From Hirundichthys speculiger (taxonomy: Eukaryota > Chordata > Actinopteri > Beloniformes > Exocoetidae): a stretch of 64,000 nucleotides of DNA. The position numbers and the translations under genes were made by a program. The notes beneath the pieces were generated by a model. It saw nothing but the letters and a program-made list of their open reading frames with translations, searched no databases and was not told where the DNA came from. Shown piece after piece: positions 18,503 to 33,500 of this stretch; position 1 is the stretch's first letter; every line of letters starts with the position of its first letter. The stretch spans positions 124,001 through 188,000 of the forward strand of contig JAGFBZ010000704.1 in NCBI GenBank assembly GCA_018398805.1, given 5' to 3'.

Positions 18503-21500
18503 TATCTATCTATATATCTATATATCTCTATATATATTTTCTTTTTTGTTTTTTGTTTGTTTTGTTTTTTTTATGGATGGAGTTTTTTTGTGACATATAA
18601 GTTTTTTCTGTGAATTGACAAACAGAATATTCTTTTTGTGTTGTTCTTTTTGCAAATTGAAGAGCCAAGTAAAGCCCCGTTGTGAACATGTTTGTTTTTA
18701 GTATATGGACAGGACCAATCCCATGGACAAGCACATGGAGGTGATGATAAACCGATACGGGATGGCTGCAGCGCCGGCAGCACCGCAGATGTTTGGCAAT
18801 GCTGGGAGGGAGCATATGGAGAAATATGGTACGCGTGATTTAGATATAACAGGTTCCTTTCATGTCCCCAGTGTTCACCCTCGTTTGACTGCTTTCACCT
18901 CTTTGCAAACACATCCACAGGGCATAAAATGGCAACTAAATGGACGCCAAATGCGACCAAAATTTGACCATTTCGACGTTTTTTTTTCTGCCTTGTCGCC
19001 AGTGGTGACGGCCACAAAAGAAAATCCTTTTTTTTTCCATGATTTCTGCACATTTGTCATGTGTCACCAAGGCAAACATCTCTAAATAATTTAGAAACAA
19101 AGTTTATTTGGTGAAAAGTGGCCATGTTTTTGGTGCGCATCGTTTGCCGGAAGTCATAACTACACATGCGCCTAACACAGCGATTTACAGATGGACAAAA
19201 CTGAAGACGGATGAATGCAAAAATCTATCGCTGAATCTACTACACAGCAAAATGGATCGTTTTGGTAAATAATCTCAAAAAAATACACAACAGAATAGTT
19301 AACAAGAAAGAAATGATATTAGTCTTCATAATAAGCATCATGGAAACAGAATAAAATGCGCTTTCATGCTTGTAAATCAGACCTGTCAAGTATCCTGTTT
19401 CGGTTCCCGGATTTTACTCTTCTCTCCCGCAGTCCACCTGTATTAGTACTTTTCCCGTAAGTCTCCCATATTTTAACCTGCGTTATTAAAAAATAATAAC
19501 ACTGCATCAGGCGGAGTAAAAAAAAAAAACAAAAACATAAAACATTCCCAATATGAGATCTGTCACTTTCCTCGCATTAACTGCCACAGCAGCAGCTACT
19601 ACAGGTACTGTAGGTGGTAGATGTCTCGAGGTTAGTGTGTGACATCTGATGAGTGACAGCGCGTGAAGAAAAAAAAGATTGTTACAGAGAATAGGATTGC
19701 GCTCTTCTCTCATGTAAAATAAACTGCTCTGGACCAGTCCACAAATACACTCCTTCCAAAACAGTCAAAACAATGCAAAGTCGGCAACAAATGAGTACAA
19801 TAAGTCATTAAGACTAAAGAAAAGTCACGTGAAATGAGATAAAACAAACTGTAAAAGAATAGCAATATGAAATAAAAACAATGTGTGGAATGAAAATCAA
19901 ATGTAAATGTAAATACAAGCAATGTGAAATGAACAAAAAAATATGCAAATCCCTTCAAATATATCTTTTTCTTCATATAAACCCCTTTGTGTTTTCATTT
20001 AGGCTATAATGAATGTTCACATTATGTCAACGTGGCTTTATGCACAGCTGCACTACTTCCTGAACTTCAGCTGCTGCTTTGTTTCCTGTCTGGCATTAAT
20101 TAACAGACTGATTAATCCAGGTGTATTTGACCTCACAGCAATGGTCAGACACACCTGGATTGATCAGTTTGTCCAATAATGACACACATGGAAACAAAAG
20201 AGCTGTCTGAAGTTGCTGAGTATTCTGGGAGCGTCTGTGATGATGTCAGCAGTCTACGGGGCGACGAAAAACACTGGCGACCAAAACTGCTAGCTGGCTA
20301 CCAACTTAAAAAACCTGGTAACCAGGGCTACCTGGTAAAAATTCTAATTTTATGCCCTGATCCAGATCCGTTTTATTCTCTTCAAATGCAGCTGTGTGGC
20401 TTTTTCCAACTGAGATATCTTAGTCTGATTTTATTTTTTTATCAACAGTTGTTGAGAGGTTTATTGTGCTGTGGGAAAAGAAAAAGTTTTCAGATCTTTC
20501 AGGCACAGTGTTTCCCAAACACATCTGATAAACTTATTTAATTACCCTTCAGCATTGTGTTTTAAGAACAAAAATCTTTTTATCTTTATTAATTTTTTTT
20601 CGGCAGTAGCTATTTGGTAAATCAGTGTTATTTCTGCTCTGAAAGTGTAAAAATTTTTCTTGCATTTATGTCTTTTTCAGGCACAAAACCGGAACACTTT
20701 GCAAAAATAGCGTGGAAAAATCACAAGCATTCCACCAATAACCCGTAAGAGCCATTTAAAGACGCAGTTTGTTTCTGCAGAAAATGAATTTGGATTTATT
20801 TTTACTCCAGCTGTGTGTGATATGTGTTCTCTCCGTGGAGATGAACGGTTTCAGCAGAGTTTCTGCATGTGCTTGCAGGTATTCCCAGTTCCAGGATGAG
20901 TACAGTTTGGACCAGGTGATTAACTCCAGAAAGGTGTTTGACTTCCTCACTCTCCTGCAGTGCTGGTAAGACTCACTGTGTTAACGGTTTAAAAAAGGGG
21001 ATTGTTTTCATTTGTTAAAAATGCATATTCTGAGTTCCTGACCATTTCAGGGCTCATTAATATGCTACTAGCCACGTATTACTGCCCAGCGCTCTTTCCA
21101 TCGTACCCATGACTGTCTGAAATGAGTCGTTGCTCCCGATGCAGTGGACCTTTCTGTGTTTCTGCTGTGCTGAATGAGTGTGTAGGAAGTTTTGATTAGT
21201 TCTGTACAGTGGACTCAGAGCATCCCACAGTGGACTGAGACTAGTAGTGTAGAGTTGATGGGAACAGTGAATAAAGATGATTAATATATGGATAATAGAT
21301 GAATAAAGTACGTCTAATCTCATCTAGTCACCAACCCATCAAAGATGCACCGTAATGCACGGCACAGAAGGAAAGATGGTTTACAGTCAAGTTGACCCAG
21401 AGCAGAGCCAAGACCTGTCGTCCAAATTTAAGTTATATCTCTCTTATGTGTATTAGCAGTAGTTCTGGGCGATATGACGATACATATCGTGGGGACGATA

Positions 21501-24500
21501 GAAAAGTGTGTATCGTGCCATTTCTCTTCAATCGTTTCTATCGTTTCTAACCTAATTTTATCAATTATTACAGCAAATATGTAATTAAATAACCTGCAAC
21601 GATAAATTTGATAGAATCATATCTACTTCTACAAAGTAGCCTTTTATGTTTGCACTTTTATTCATGGTTAATGCCTTAAACAGAGTTCTCTTCAACCCTG
21701 ATGTTTACTTTAGACACTTTATATTGGTTTGCAAACTTTGCACTACAAGGTTACAGATTTCAGAAAGTTGAAAAATAATTTGTGTTTATTTTTTATAGCT
21801 GAACTTCAGTGCAAAAATGTGTTTTTCCTCTCAGAAACTGTTGTGCACTTTAAAAAAAAAATGTGAAAGCTACTGTACCTCTGTACCTACCTGTTTTTGC
21901 TGCACTAAAATGTATGTTTGTGACAGTTCAGCTAAATGTCCTTTCAAAATAAAGTTGAAAAGGAAGCAATGAAAATTTGTCAAACTTTTCAGAGAATAAC
22001 TGAAAACACACTTTATTATGGTATATCGTGATATATATCGTTATCGTGATATAAAATAGTCCATATCGCCCAGCACTAATTAGCAGTAAAGAGTATCTTA
22101 TGTGACATTTTGGATGTCGTCATTTTTGTTTGCTCATAACTGGAAGCACGAGATTAAAATGATGCGCTAAATGTAATATGTTTAATGAGGACAGAACAGA
22201 AAAATGACTCGTATTTGTTTATTTGGTTGGGAAAAGCTAAACTTGTGCAACAGCGTTTGTCATTCACTGTGCCAATGATCTGAGTCGTGTCTAAAAAAGT
22301 GTTCTTTCTTCATGATGGTGACTCCGCTGCAGTAGGGATGGATGAATCTGTGAGTGACTTCAGACAAACATCTGTTTTTTTTTCTCTTCTCTCTCTCTCA
22401 TAAGCCCGACTTCAGACGGTGCTGGTGCTGCCGTTTTAGCCAGCGAGGCCTTTGTCAGGAAGCACCGTCTGGAAAATCAGGCAGTGGAGATTGTGGCTCA
22501 AGAGATGGCGACTGACCTTTCTTCCACATTTCAAGAAAACAGCTGCATTAAGATGGTGAGACGTGTGAAATGATGTTTTTTTTGGAAAATCAACACTCGT
22601 GACTTCTTGACATGGATGGCTGAAGAACATTCTCTGTTCAGGTGGGGTACGACATGTCTCGGCTGGCAGCTAAAAAGTGCTTTGAGGATGCGGGTCTGAA
22701 GCCAAGTGATGTTGACGTGGTTGAGCTGCACGACTGCTTCTCGGCCAATGAGCTCATCACCTACGAGGCTCTGGGGTTGTGTGAGGAGGGTAGGAACCTT
22801 TCTCCAGCTGTCAAAAACAACATGCGTGTACAATTTAGCATTCCTGCATATTCATCTAAACTTGTGCATAAATTAAAAATGAATTGTAAAAAAAATAAAT
22901 ATATTATCACATGAGTAAAATACAGTCATGGAAAAAATTATTAGACCACCATTTTTTCTTCACTTTCTTGTTCATTTTAATGCCTGGTACAACTAAACGT
23001 CATCATGTGACTGAAACAGACAGAAAAGAAAACACTGAATGCATAAAAGCAGTGTTTTTGGCAGTACAACGCCATAGCTATTGATGTAAAAACTTAAGTG
23101 ATTTAGGTTATAATCAAGAAAACCATGGAAAATGGTAAGATATCAGGTCTTAAATAAAACTCTTATGAGCAATCTTTGTGGTTATCGTTATGTTTGTCCA
23201 AACAAATGTACCTTTAGTTGTACCAGGCATTAAAATGAACAAGAAACTGAAGAAAACAAGGGTGGTCTAATCATTTTATCCATGACTGTATATATAAAAC
23301 ATTGAATTTGTATTTTGTCTGTGTGAATGCAATTCATGTAGTTACAACTTTAAAAGTTTGTGAATACAAAGTACAATTTCATGGTTGCGGCTTCTTCATT
23401 ATAAATACAAAGATACAAGAAAGGAATCACGGTCAAAATGCGTCACGGTGTCACATGGATCATCTATGGGACAGAGATGGATGCTGATGCGTTCAGAACC
23501 CGTTGAACTGTGGGTGTATGCAACGCTGCCTCCAGGAGCAAAAGCTCTGCGTTATTACGCTTTGTAGAGTCCTGGACGGGTTTATTATGAGCTGTTCAGC
23601 ATCATTACACCAGCGGCGCCGCCGTTCATACGTGGAGCTGTTGTCTGAGCCGGCTGCAGGATTTCCCGGCTCTGAGCCGAGCGAGCTCTGGGCCAACAGC
23701 TCTGTACGTCGGCTGGTACGTGACCCTGTGACGGATGTTCGACAGTGATTTCTGGCTTGTATATTTATAATGAGGAAACTGCAACGGTAAAATCACATGA
23801 AAATTTAATTAATTTATAGTTTGTTTGTTTTTTTTTTATTATACAGAAGTTTACACGGAAATGCACGGATGCTAACTTGTACATGCATATATTGTTTGTG
23901 ACAGCTGTCTAATTTTCAACCTAAAAGGTTTCGAGCAGAAATACATACTGATTCTGATACTTCTTTGATTTAAGTTCATCCAAGTTTCTGCTGAGATTTG
24001 GTTTCTTGTTGGTCTTGATTACAAACATCCTTAAAGGAGTTTTTATTTTTTTATTAGTAATATTTAGTTTTATGATGAGTTGTGATGCTAAAAGCAAAGC
24101 ACACCCACGAGATCCATTCTAGTTGAACAGCAAAGACACAGTCAAGTCCTAATTTTGTGCTTAAACCCTGATTTTCACAATGGCCACGGTTACATGTTTT
24201 TCAATTCGGAATTAATTATTCCGGATTAAATAATTAAGAATTAAACTATTTTCCTTCGAGTTTACATGGAAATAGTAATTCCGAATTGAGGTTTACATGG
24301 AAAACACGTTTGATCGGCTTTATCCAATTGCGCTTAAAGTCTGGGGGTTGGGAAGGGTTCTGATTGGATAGGGGGGCGGATGTCTTTACGCATTTACGTC
24401 TACCGGAAGAAAACAAAATTACTCGATTAGCAACAACATGAAGGACTACATTATTAGCATCCTTTTTGGATTTGTTTGGATTTTATTTTTGAAGCAGCAG

Positions 24501-27500
24501 CACGACAACATCATGTCGATGATTTTCTTTCGAAAACAAGCCCAGCGCAGAATATTGCGTCATCACGACAGGCGGGCAAGAACTAGCATGCGCTGAAAGA
24601 CGGGAATTAATTTAAACAGGAATGAGTGTATACATGACCGTGGAATTATTCTATTGGGATTTAAAATCAGAGTAAACCAGCCACTTACTTCAGAATTAAG
24701 TTTAATTCACAATGGACATTTTCATTCGGAATTAGGTGTTTACATGGTAATTTTTAATCATTTTAAATCGGATTTAATTTTAATTCTGAATTAAAGAGGA
24801 ATTAAACTTCCCATGTAAACGCACTGAATAAGTCTCACAAGTTGATCCAGCAGACAGTTGCCTGCTCAATATTACTAAAGTAGAGGAACCTTTGGACGGA
24901 CCTTGACATAGATTTCATGTATGCAGCGGCCTGTTTGCTGAGCGATCAGTGACTTTGTTCTGCACTTTTAAACTCTGTTCACTACTGTGTCTGCAGGTAA
25001 AGCTGGAGAGCTGATTGACAGAGGGGACAACACATATGGAGGCAAGTTTGTGGTCAATCCCAGTGGGGGTCTCATCTCCAAAGGACATCCTCTTGGTGCC
25101 ACAGGTATGCTGCTTGTGACTCTTGACTGAAAAGGCCACATTAGGTTCCTAATCCAGTTGCTGAAACGCTTGCACAACATGTTAGATAAAGTTGCCTTGG
25201 ATGTCCTCTCAAGAGTAAGTTTGGTAAATGAAGAACACAGAGAGGGCAAACTGTGAGTCGCTGTTTCCAGAACATTTTGTCTGAATCATTTAATTCAATT
25301 CTGAATAGTGTACGTATGAGCTATGGAGGAAAAAAATAAAGAACACTGTGAGTGAATTATTGAGTATTATAACAGGTAAAGGTTGGGGTGCACGATAACT
25401 ATCGGGCCGATAACAGGAAATTATGATGTCATCCCGATAAGTCCGATATCACGACGAATAGCCCTGATAACATATATATTTCTGTCAACACAGCAGTGCC
25501 TCGCTCCCTCTGATCCTTGAATGACCGGCAGTGAATGTTATGTTCAAGTAATGTCGGCATAATCAGAAAAACGATTACTCAATAAGGAAAATCAAGAATA
25601 CCCCCTCAAGCCAGAAAACAACTCGTTAACTCGGTCATAATTTTGGTAGTTGCTGACTTGAATTGATATTCGCAGTATTTTCCCACATGTTACACATAAA
25701 AAAAGAAAAAAAAAATAGAAAAGGCTGAAAGAACGACTAGCAAACGAGGGAACGTGGGAATTTACGTTACACCTTGAATGCAGCCTGCAGCACAGCGTAC
25801 TGATCACAACAAACATGGCGTCGTGGAACTTCGTTAAAGTTTCAGAAGAAGATAGTTTGGTGGTTATTTGTGACGAATCCTCCGAGTGAATTCTACGAGG
25901 AGGGAAGCACAAGTTTTAATACGTAAAACCTGATCAGCCTCCTACAACATAACAATCGCTTCCATGGAGTTTTGAAATCGCGCTAACGTGAGCTAACGGA
26001 AGCTAATGCTAATGTGCGCAAGCCAGCAGCAGTCTCCCCTCCCTCATTCCTCTCATCTAAAGCTTCAATGAGATTAAAAAAAAAAAAAAAAAAAAACTAC
26101 TGAACCTCATTTACTTTAATTAAAGGTATTAATTTAAATGGAGCCACAAGCCAAAATCCTTTAAATGTTAATCTTTTTCAGTTAGTAATTCTGATGCATG
26201 TATTTCCATCAGTTCAAGGAGCCTTTATTTTTTATATCAGTCAGTAATGAACCTTATTTAAGTTGATGTGAGATATCAAATAGGTTTGTTTGATAGCTTT
26301 AAGAAAATGTTTGAGAGGCTTGCCAATAGTTTTTCATTGGAAAAAATAAATATCTGTTCATTTAAAGAGTCAAAACTGTTTTTGATTTTGTTCATAGTAT
26401 TGATGTAATGATCTTAGGTATATGTGTGTGTTATTGGTTAACAGCTGAAGAGGAAGTGATCAAGGAAGCATAAATATGGAGACGTGATTGTTGGCTCACG
26501 GTCCAATGCAGTAATGCATTATTTTGACAATTTTCAAATGAAAATGTGTTGAAGTTTGTAACTATACTTAAAAGCCTTGGCTAAACGTAAATGTTGTAGC
26601 CTAAATGCTTTTAGGAATTAAAGAGTAAAGGCAGCTCTGACATTCACCGTTAATGTTAATATTGTGTGTCAGAGCTGAGGACATGTTCAGAGTCAGTCCG
26701 GCTGTCATCAACTCCTGACACTAGTCTTTTAATGCTACAAGTTTTGTCACCGGCACAGTAACAAATCTGGTTTTACCATTTGAATAAACCGCTGCGTTGA
26801 ATATATTCAAACTTTGACAGTTTCCAAACTCTCCACTAGGTGGCAGTGGTCTCATCCTAATGAACAGGGAATAGTAATCCAAAGCCTTCATGTGAGGGCA
26901 GCTGGCCGTTACTCTGACAGGCCTCTTCTTATTTTAAATCACTGAAGACAAGCAAACGGTGCAGCTGCTTCAGCATTTGGACTCCATGCTCTTCATGCAC
27001 GCACATTCTTGTATTTATTGAGTGTGGTTGGTTTGGTTTGGTATAAACTCAGACATATGTTCACTCCTTTTATGTTCCATTTTATCTTTTTATCTTTCGG
27101 CTTTTAACCCAGTTTTGACACGTTGACTTTTCTTCTTCCTAATTGTAATTAGTTTTCTGCTTCTATTTTCTTCTTCTATCGTGTCCAGCACTTTGTCCCG
27201 CTGTGTTGTTTTTAAAGTGTTTAATAAATAAAGTTAAGTTGAGTTGAGAATTAATCCCAGGTGACCGAAGCCACAGCAGTGGTTTTTCTGTTTCAGTCAG
27301 TGTGACGATGACGCCTCTCAGCCTCTGCAGTCATGGTCACATGGTTAGTAACTCTCCTCACGTGCACGCTCCTGCAGGTCTGGCCCAGTGCGCGGAGCTG
27401 TGCTGGCAGCTCCGAGGGCAGGCTGGCCGGCGGCAGGTCCCAGGGGCCAAGGTGGCCTTGCAGCACAACATTGGCCTGGGGGGAGCTGTGGTGGTCACGC

Positions 27501-30500
27501 TGTATAAGATGGGTTTCCCACAGGAAGTGAGGTGACTGACATATTGTTGTTTATTTTGATGCTCTCTCAGATGAAAATGCATTAAATATACATTAGTAAG
27601 TAAGTAAGTAAAGTAAACTTTATTTATACAGCGCCCTTCACAGACCATGGTCACAGAGCGCTTCACAATTAAAATAAAAATAAAAACACAGTCAAAGATA
27701 CATACAAATTTAAGATTAAAAGGCCAAGACAATACATTTTTGATCATAACAGCCCCAAGACAATTAGGCAAAAGCCTGCACAAATAAAAAGGTCTTTAGT
27801 TGCCTTTTGAAGGAGTCAACAGACTCCATGGAACGCAGAGAGAGCGGAAGATCGTTCCAAAGCCTGGGAGCAACGGCCTGGAAGGATCGGTCTCCTCTGG
27901 TCCGGAAGCGAGTCCGAGGAACCATCAGCAGGTTCTGATCCACAGACCTCAGAGCCCGAGCTGGGGTGTAGGGCTGGATCAGATCGCTGATGTAAGGTGG
28001 AGCCTGACCACGCAAAGCTCTGAAAGTTAAAACCAGAATTTTAAAATTGATCCTAAAGGAAACTGGCAGCCAGTGAAGAGCTTTGAGAATAGGGGTTATG
28101 TGTGACCTCCTATTAGAGCGGATCAGAATTCTAGCTGCAGGCGAGACAGCTCCTTCTTGTTTAGACAAGAGAACAAACTGTTGCAATAGTCCAAACGCGA
28201 AGACACAAATGCGTGAATGACCAGCTCCAAATCATTTTGCGACAACATTTTCCTGAGTTTAGAAATATTCCTCAGATGAAAGAAGCAATTCCTTGTCAGC
28301 TGTTTGCAGTGTTGCACTAATGACATGTCTTTGTCAAACACAACACCCAGGTTTCTTAGGCTCGGTTTAACAGACCGGCCCAAGTCACCCAAATACTGGT
28401 TAATCCCAGGAATGGAGTCATCAGGGGCAATAACCAGGGTTTCAGTTTTGTCCACGTTTAGCTGCAAGGTGTTCACACTTAGCCATTGATTAATCTCCAC
28501 CAAGCAATGAACTAAGGAGTTTAGCCTGTGAAGCTCAGTAGGCTTAAAAGAGCAGTACAGCTGAATATCATCCGCAAACATGTGGTAGGAGACATCAGGA
28601 AATCTCTGGATGATTTTTCCCAAGGGGATCAAGTACAACAAAAATAATAAAGGACCCAAAACAGAACCTTGGGGGACTCCACACAAAAGATCTGCTGACC
28701 CAGACCAGACATTGAGATCAAGATCACATTTGTTGTAGGTCTGGGCCACATTTTTCCAACAAATTTGTCACGTAGGTAGAAGGGTCTCCTTTTCATATGC
28801 CCAGCATGTTTGGTTTTTACTAGTTGTCGTTTAATTTAAAATGGAGTCCAAACACAAAGAAAATCTCTCGTGCTTTGAGTTAAATTTAACAGGTTAACAG
28901 GTAACTGCTGCGCTAACGAGGTCCAGCAGGTTTCAGTGGCTGGTACCTTCAGGGCACCCAGAACCTCTTTTACACAGAATTAAAACAAAAAGGATTGTCT
29001 GGACTGTGTTTTAGTTTTAGAAGTGACGTTTCAAGGTAGTTTCTGTTCTGAACATTAGCACGTGCTGCCATTTAAACGTCTTATTTCTCCTAATGGTGCT
29101 GTTTCTTGTTTTTGTCTTACTTTTCTTTCTGCTGCCCACAGGTCTGGCATACGAGCAGTAGCTACTAGCTCAGGCAGCGCTCTGGAAGAGTTTAAAGTTT
29201 ACTCTGTCTTCACAGAGATCAGAAAACATCTGGAGCAGGTAAATGGTCTACCGTCAACAAGTGCTTTCTTCTCACACTTTGTCCGGATTCTGGTTACGAT
29301 CTCATTGCAATAGGATACTTAAATCCAGCTAAATGCATTTTTATCTATTAGATCTTTGTTGTCTATTCTTCCATTTCATTCATACGTCTGTTTGGACTAG
29401 TATATCCTGGAGGACATCTGTGATATTAATCCAGGTCCGTGTCTCCGTGTCTGTGATTTGTAAAGTAAAAATTTCACAGAATATTTCCTGCCTTGTTTCA
29501 GCAAACATGGTCATTGTAATAAATTCAGTTCCGTGTGAATGTACATATAAAATTTAATGGCTTAACAAAACACCAGGGCTTTATTGATCCCGTAGGAATG
29601 CTCTGGACAAACTGCAGACGTCAGTATGTCATCATCAGTATTATTTCTTCTTTTTTTTAACAGCTGCAGGTTCCCATAAAACTTCAGAATTGAAAGAAAG
29701 CGTCTGGTTTTTTTTTTCATATATACGTATTGACTTTTATTTCTGCAGGCGAGGCTGACTTTATTGATAACATACAGTGTGCCAGGAGTTTGTGCCTCCA
29801 GACCCACTGCATGTCAGGAAATATTTCATGGAGCTGAATCATCCTGTGTTTGTTGTGCAGGAAGGAGAGCAGCTGGTGAAGAAGGTCGGTGGAGTGTTTG
29901 CTTTCAACGTGAAGGATGGTCCTAACGGGCAGGAGGCGACCTGGCTGGTGGATGTGAAAAACGGCAAAGGTTCTGTTCTTAATGGGACAGGTGTGTCTCT
30001 GAACACGTCTCTGAACGGTCTGGAAGAGTTTAAAGTTTACCCTGTTTACCCCGTTTAGGTGCATGATCAGAGTTTTTGAGCCAGTTAAAGGGTAAACTGC
30101 TACACTTAATAAAATGATTTGCAAACAGAGAAGACTGATCTAAACGGACACACAGAACATTGCAGCAATCTAATCAAGAGGTTTGTGCGTATAACTTTTT
30201 GCAGTTTGGAAGAGGATAAGGCTTCACCTTGAAAAAGCTTGATTTAATCACTGATCTGTACTAATCGGCAGAAAAAAAGCAAGCACTGGGCCAATCCAAC
30301 GTTTTACATTTGGGACTTTCATGAGGAATCAGGACCAGACACCTCTTAACTTATCAGTTCCATTATTGATGCTGACTGAAAATATACAAAGAAAATTAGC
30401 AGTGAGAAAGAAGACGGGATAGGACATTTATTTAAGACAAACTGACAGCTGTGTGCAGCTGCAGTGCAGTCTTGGAGATACTACTGTAACCTGCAAAGGT

Positions 30501-33500
30501 GGGATATTAATACCATACTGGCAGTGTTTTTTTTTTTTCTTTTTCTTCGTTTTTTTTAATTTAAGACACTAAAACAGTTGTGTCGAGGAGAGAAACCTGA
30601 GTAAGGCGTGCTTGTTTTCTCATTGAAACTGGGCTTGATAAGAGATCAATAAAGACCTGGGTTGATCTGAGGAACTGATATTGACAGTTATAAATCCTCA
30701 TCTCCATTCCTGCGCTACAGTCATGGAAAAAATGATTAGACCACCCTTGTTTTCTTCAGTTTCTTGTTCATTTTAATGCCTGGTACAACTAAAGGTACAT
30801 TTGTTTGGACAAACATAACGATAACCACAAAGATTGCTCATAAGAGTTTTATTTAAGAGCTGATATCTTACCATTTTCCATGGTTTTCTTGATTATAACC
30901 TAAATCACTTAAGTTTTTACATCAATAGCTATGGCGTTGTACTGCCAAAAACACTGCTTTTATGCATTCAGTGTTTTCTTTTCTGTCCGTTTTAGTCACA
31001 TGATGACGTTTAGTGGTACCAGGTATTAAAATGAACAAGAAAGGGAAGAAAAAATGGTGGTCTAATAATTTTTTCCATGACTGTATATGCAAATAGCGGC
31101 TCTAGGCTCCCGGCTATCCTTGTTTTATTTGCTGTTTTCCGTGTTTTTGTTTGTGTTTTCACATTTATGCGTGTATCTTATGTGTATATTTATGTGTGTG
31201 CCTGCCGGGAGTCGTGCAAAATTTCGTTATGCCTGCATAATGACAATAAAGAGACTTGAATACTTGAATACATCATTTTTGCACCAGATGCTTTTATTTT
31301 TAACCCGGGCAGCAGTTGGAGATGGTTTGGCATGACTAGTCATAAATCTGTATATCTGTTCTCAGGCCCAAAGGCAGACTGCACATTGACCATCAGTGAC
31401 ACGGATCTACTGGATTTGATGACTGGAAAGCTGAACCCACAAACGGTGCGTGCAGATTAACATTTACGTCCTGATACTACCTTCTCTCTGTAGCATGATG
31501 ATGTTTTGTTTTTCTTTCTTTTCTTAAAAGCTGCTAAGGTTGCCTTGAGTAGTCTGGATTGATTGGGTGTTACCTATCAGTAGTTTCTTGTTAAAACAGC
31601 TCAACAGGGTGAAGTGGGAGTAGAAACTGATGGTGTTTTGAGGGCTCAAAGTATCACCTCATCACAAATCAGTTGAGTTAAAATAAAAAGAAACATAAAT
31701 GAGCGGACTGAAAGTTTCCTCTTGAGTCTAAAACATAGCCTGAATACTTTAAAGCTTGTTTTTCTTGAAAATATTTAGAAATAATCTTAGTTATTTTAGT
31801 TGGTAGTGCTGGGCAATATGACGATACATATCGTGGGGACGATAGAAAAGTGTGTATCGTGCCATTTCTCTTCTATCGTTTCTATCGTTTCTAACCTAAT
31901 TTTATCAATTATTACAGCAAATATGTAATTAAATAACCTGCAATGATAAATTTGATAGAATCATATCTACTTCTACAAAGTAGCCTTTTATGTTTGCACT
32001 TTTATTCATGGTTAATGCCTTAAACAGAGTTCTCTTCAACCCTGATGTTTACTTTAGACACTTTATATTGGTTTGCAAACTTTGCACTACAAGGTTACAG
32101 ATTTCAGAAAGTTGTAAAAATAATTTGTGTTTATTTTTTATAGCTGCACTTCAGTGCAAAAATGTGTTTTTCCTCTCAGAAACTGTTGTGCACTTTAAAA
32201 AAAAATGTGAAAGCTACTGTACCTCTGTACCTACCTGTTTTTGCTGCACTAAAATGTATGTTTGTGACAGTTCAGCTAAATGTCCTTTCAAAATAAAGTT
32301 GAAAAGTAAGCAAAGAAATTTTTGTCAAACTTTTCAGAGAATGACTGAAAACATACTTTATTATGGTATATCGTGATATATATCGTTATCGTGATATAAA
32401 AGTAGTCCATATCGTGATATATGATTTTTTCCATATCGTCCAGCACTAGTTCCTGGTGATCATTTAACTAAGCAATAAAGATATAAAGTGATTGCATTAG
32501 TCTGTAGAGCATCATACTCACCAACCTGCTGCAAATGATGACTGTTTTTTTAAATAAAGATCTACATTCAAGCTGTTCATTTGTTTTCAAAAACAAAATC
32601 CCTGGACAACTGAAACCCCCCCGTCATTTCCCATTTTTGAGTTTTGATGACAGAGAATAAACGTTTCTATTTTCAGAAGTGTGCGTCTGAAATAAGCAGC
32701 CGGAGCGTTTCTTCCAGTCGTGGTTAAATGTCTCGGCGGTGACACGAGTTTTTGTTTTTGAAATCTTTGCTGCTTGTGTTCTTAGATCATGTTTTTCACA
32801 TATATATACATATGCATACATATATATGTATGCTGTTTTTATTTAACCAGACGTGTTTGACATCACGTTGGATACACAAAGGCCCCGATCGTACACTTCC
32901 CGCTAGCCACTACCCGCAAATTGCGGGTTTAGGAACCTCCGCTAACCGCTAATGCAATCTTCCGCTCCCTAAAGCCGCTACCCGTTATGCCGACTCCCTT
33001 ACTCACTTTGTAGGTGTGGCAATGGGCGTGTCTTTTGCCCTTTCCACAAACTGGGTATCTTGTGATCACAGGTTGCGGATAGGTGTCCAAATAGCATCGA
33101 TGTGCGTCCACTTGGTCACATGTAGACGTGGACAAACGTCTCTACCTCTGGAATTAACTCTTGTATAAAAAGCATGATTTGGCCTCAGTTGAACTTCTGA
33201 GAAAATAGCAGAGATCGTCTTAAACAGCTAGCTCGCCAGTTAAACCATAGACGACCAGAGCGTGTTTACTGGGAGGACACCAACTATCTGGGACTTTCAG
33301 GTAGCTGATAGGAATTGTCTCTGTAAAAATATTTTCATGTATATATCAGTGCAGAGGAGGAGGAGGAAGGAAGAGGAAGAAGCTCTACAGCAGAGTCCCA
33401 GACGAGCTGCACATGAGAGCTGCTCTGATCTGGATGAAAGACGCTCCATAGCGGTTAGCGGGTAGCGCTACCTGCTCTTAAAGGCAACGGTTACTGACGC

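Noticed and set aside
18308..18613. 101-aa Ile/Tyr/Phe-rich open frame
   Set aside because: Translation of a TA/T-rich microsatellite in scp2 intron 5.
31990..32376. 128-aa open frame
   Set aside because: Lies wholly within the non-autonomous hAT-like element. The homologous copies at 21.7 and 56.3 kb have it broken or altered, so it is not a conserved protein.
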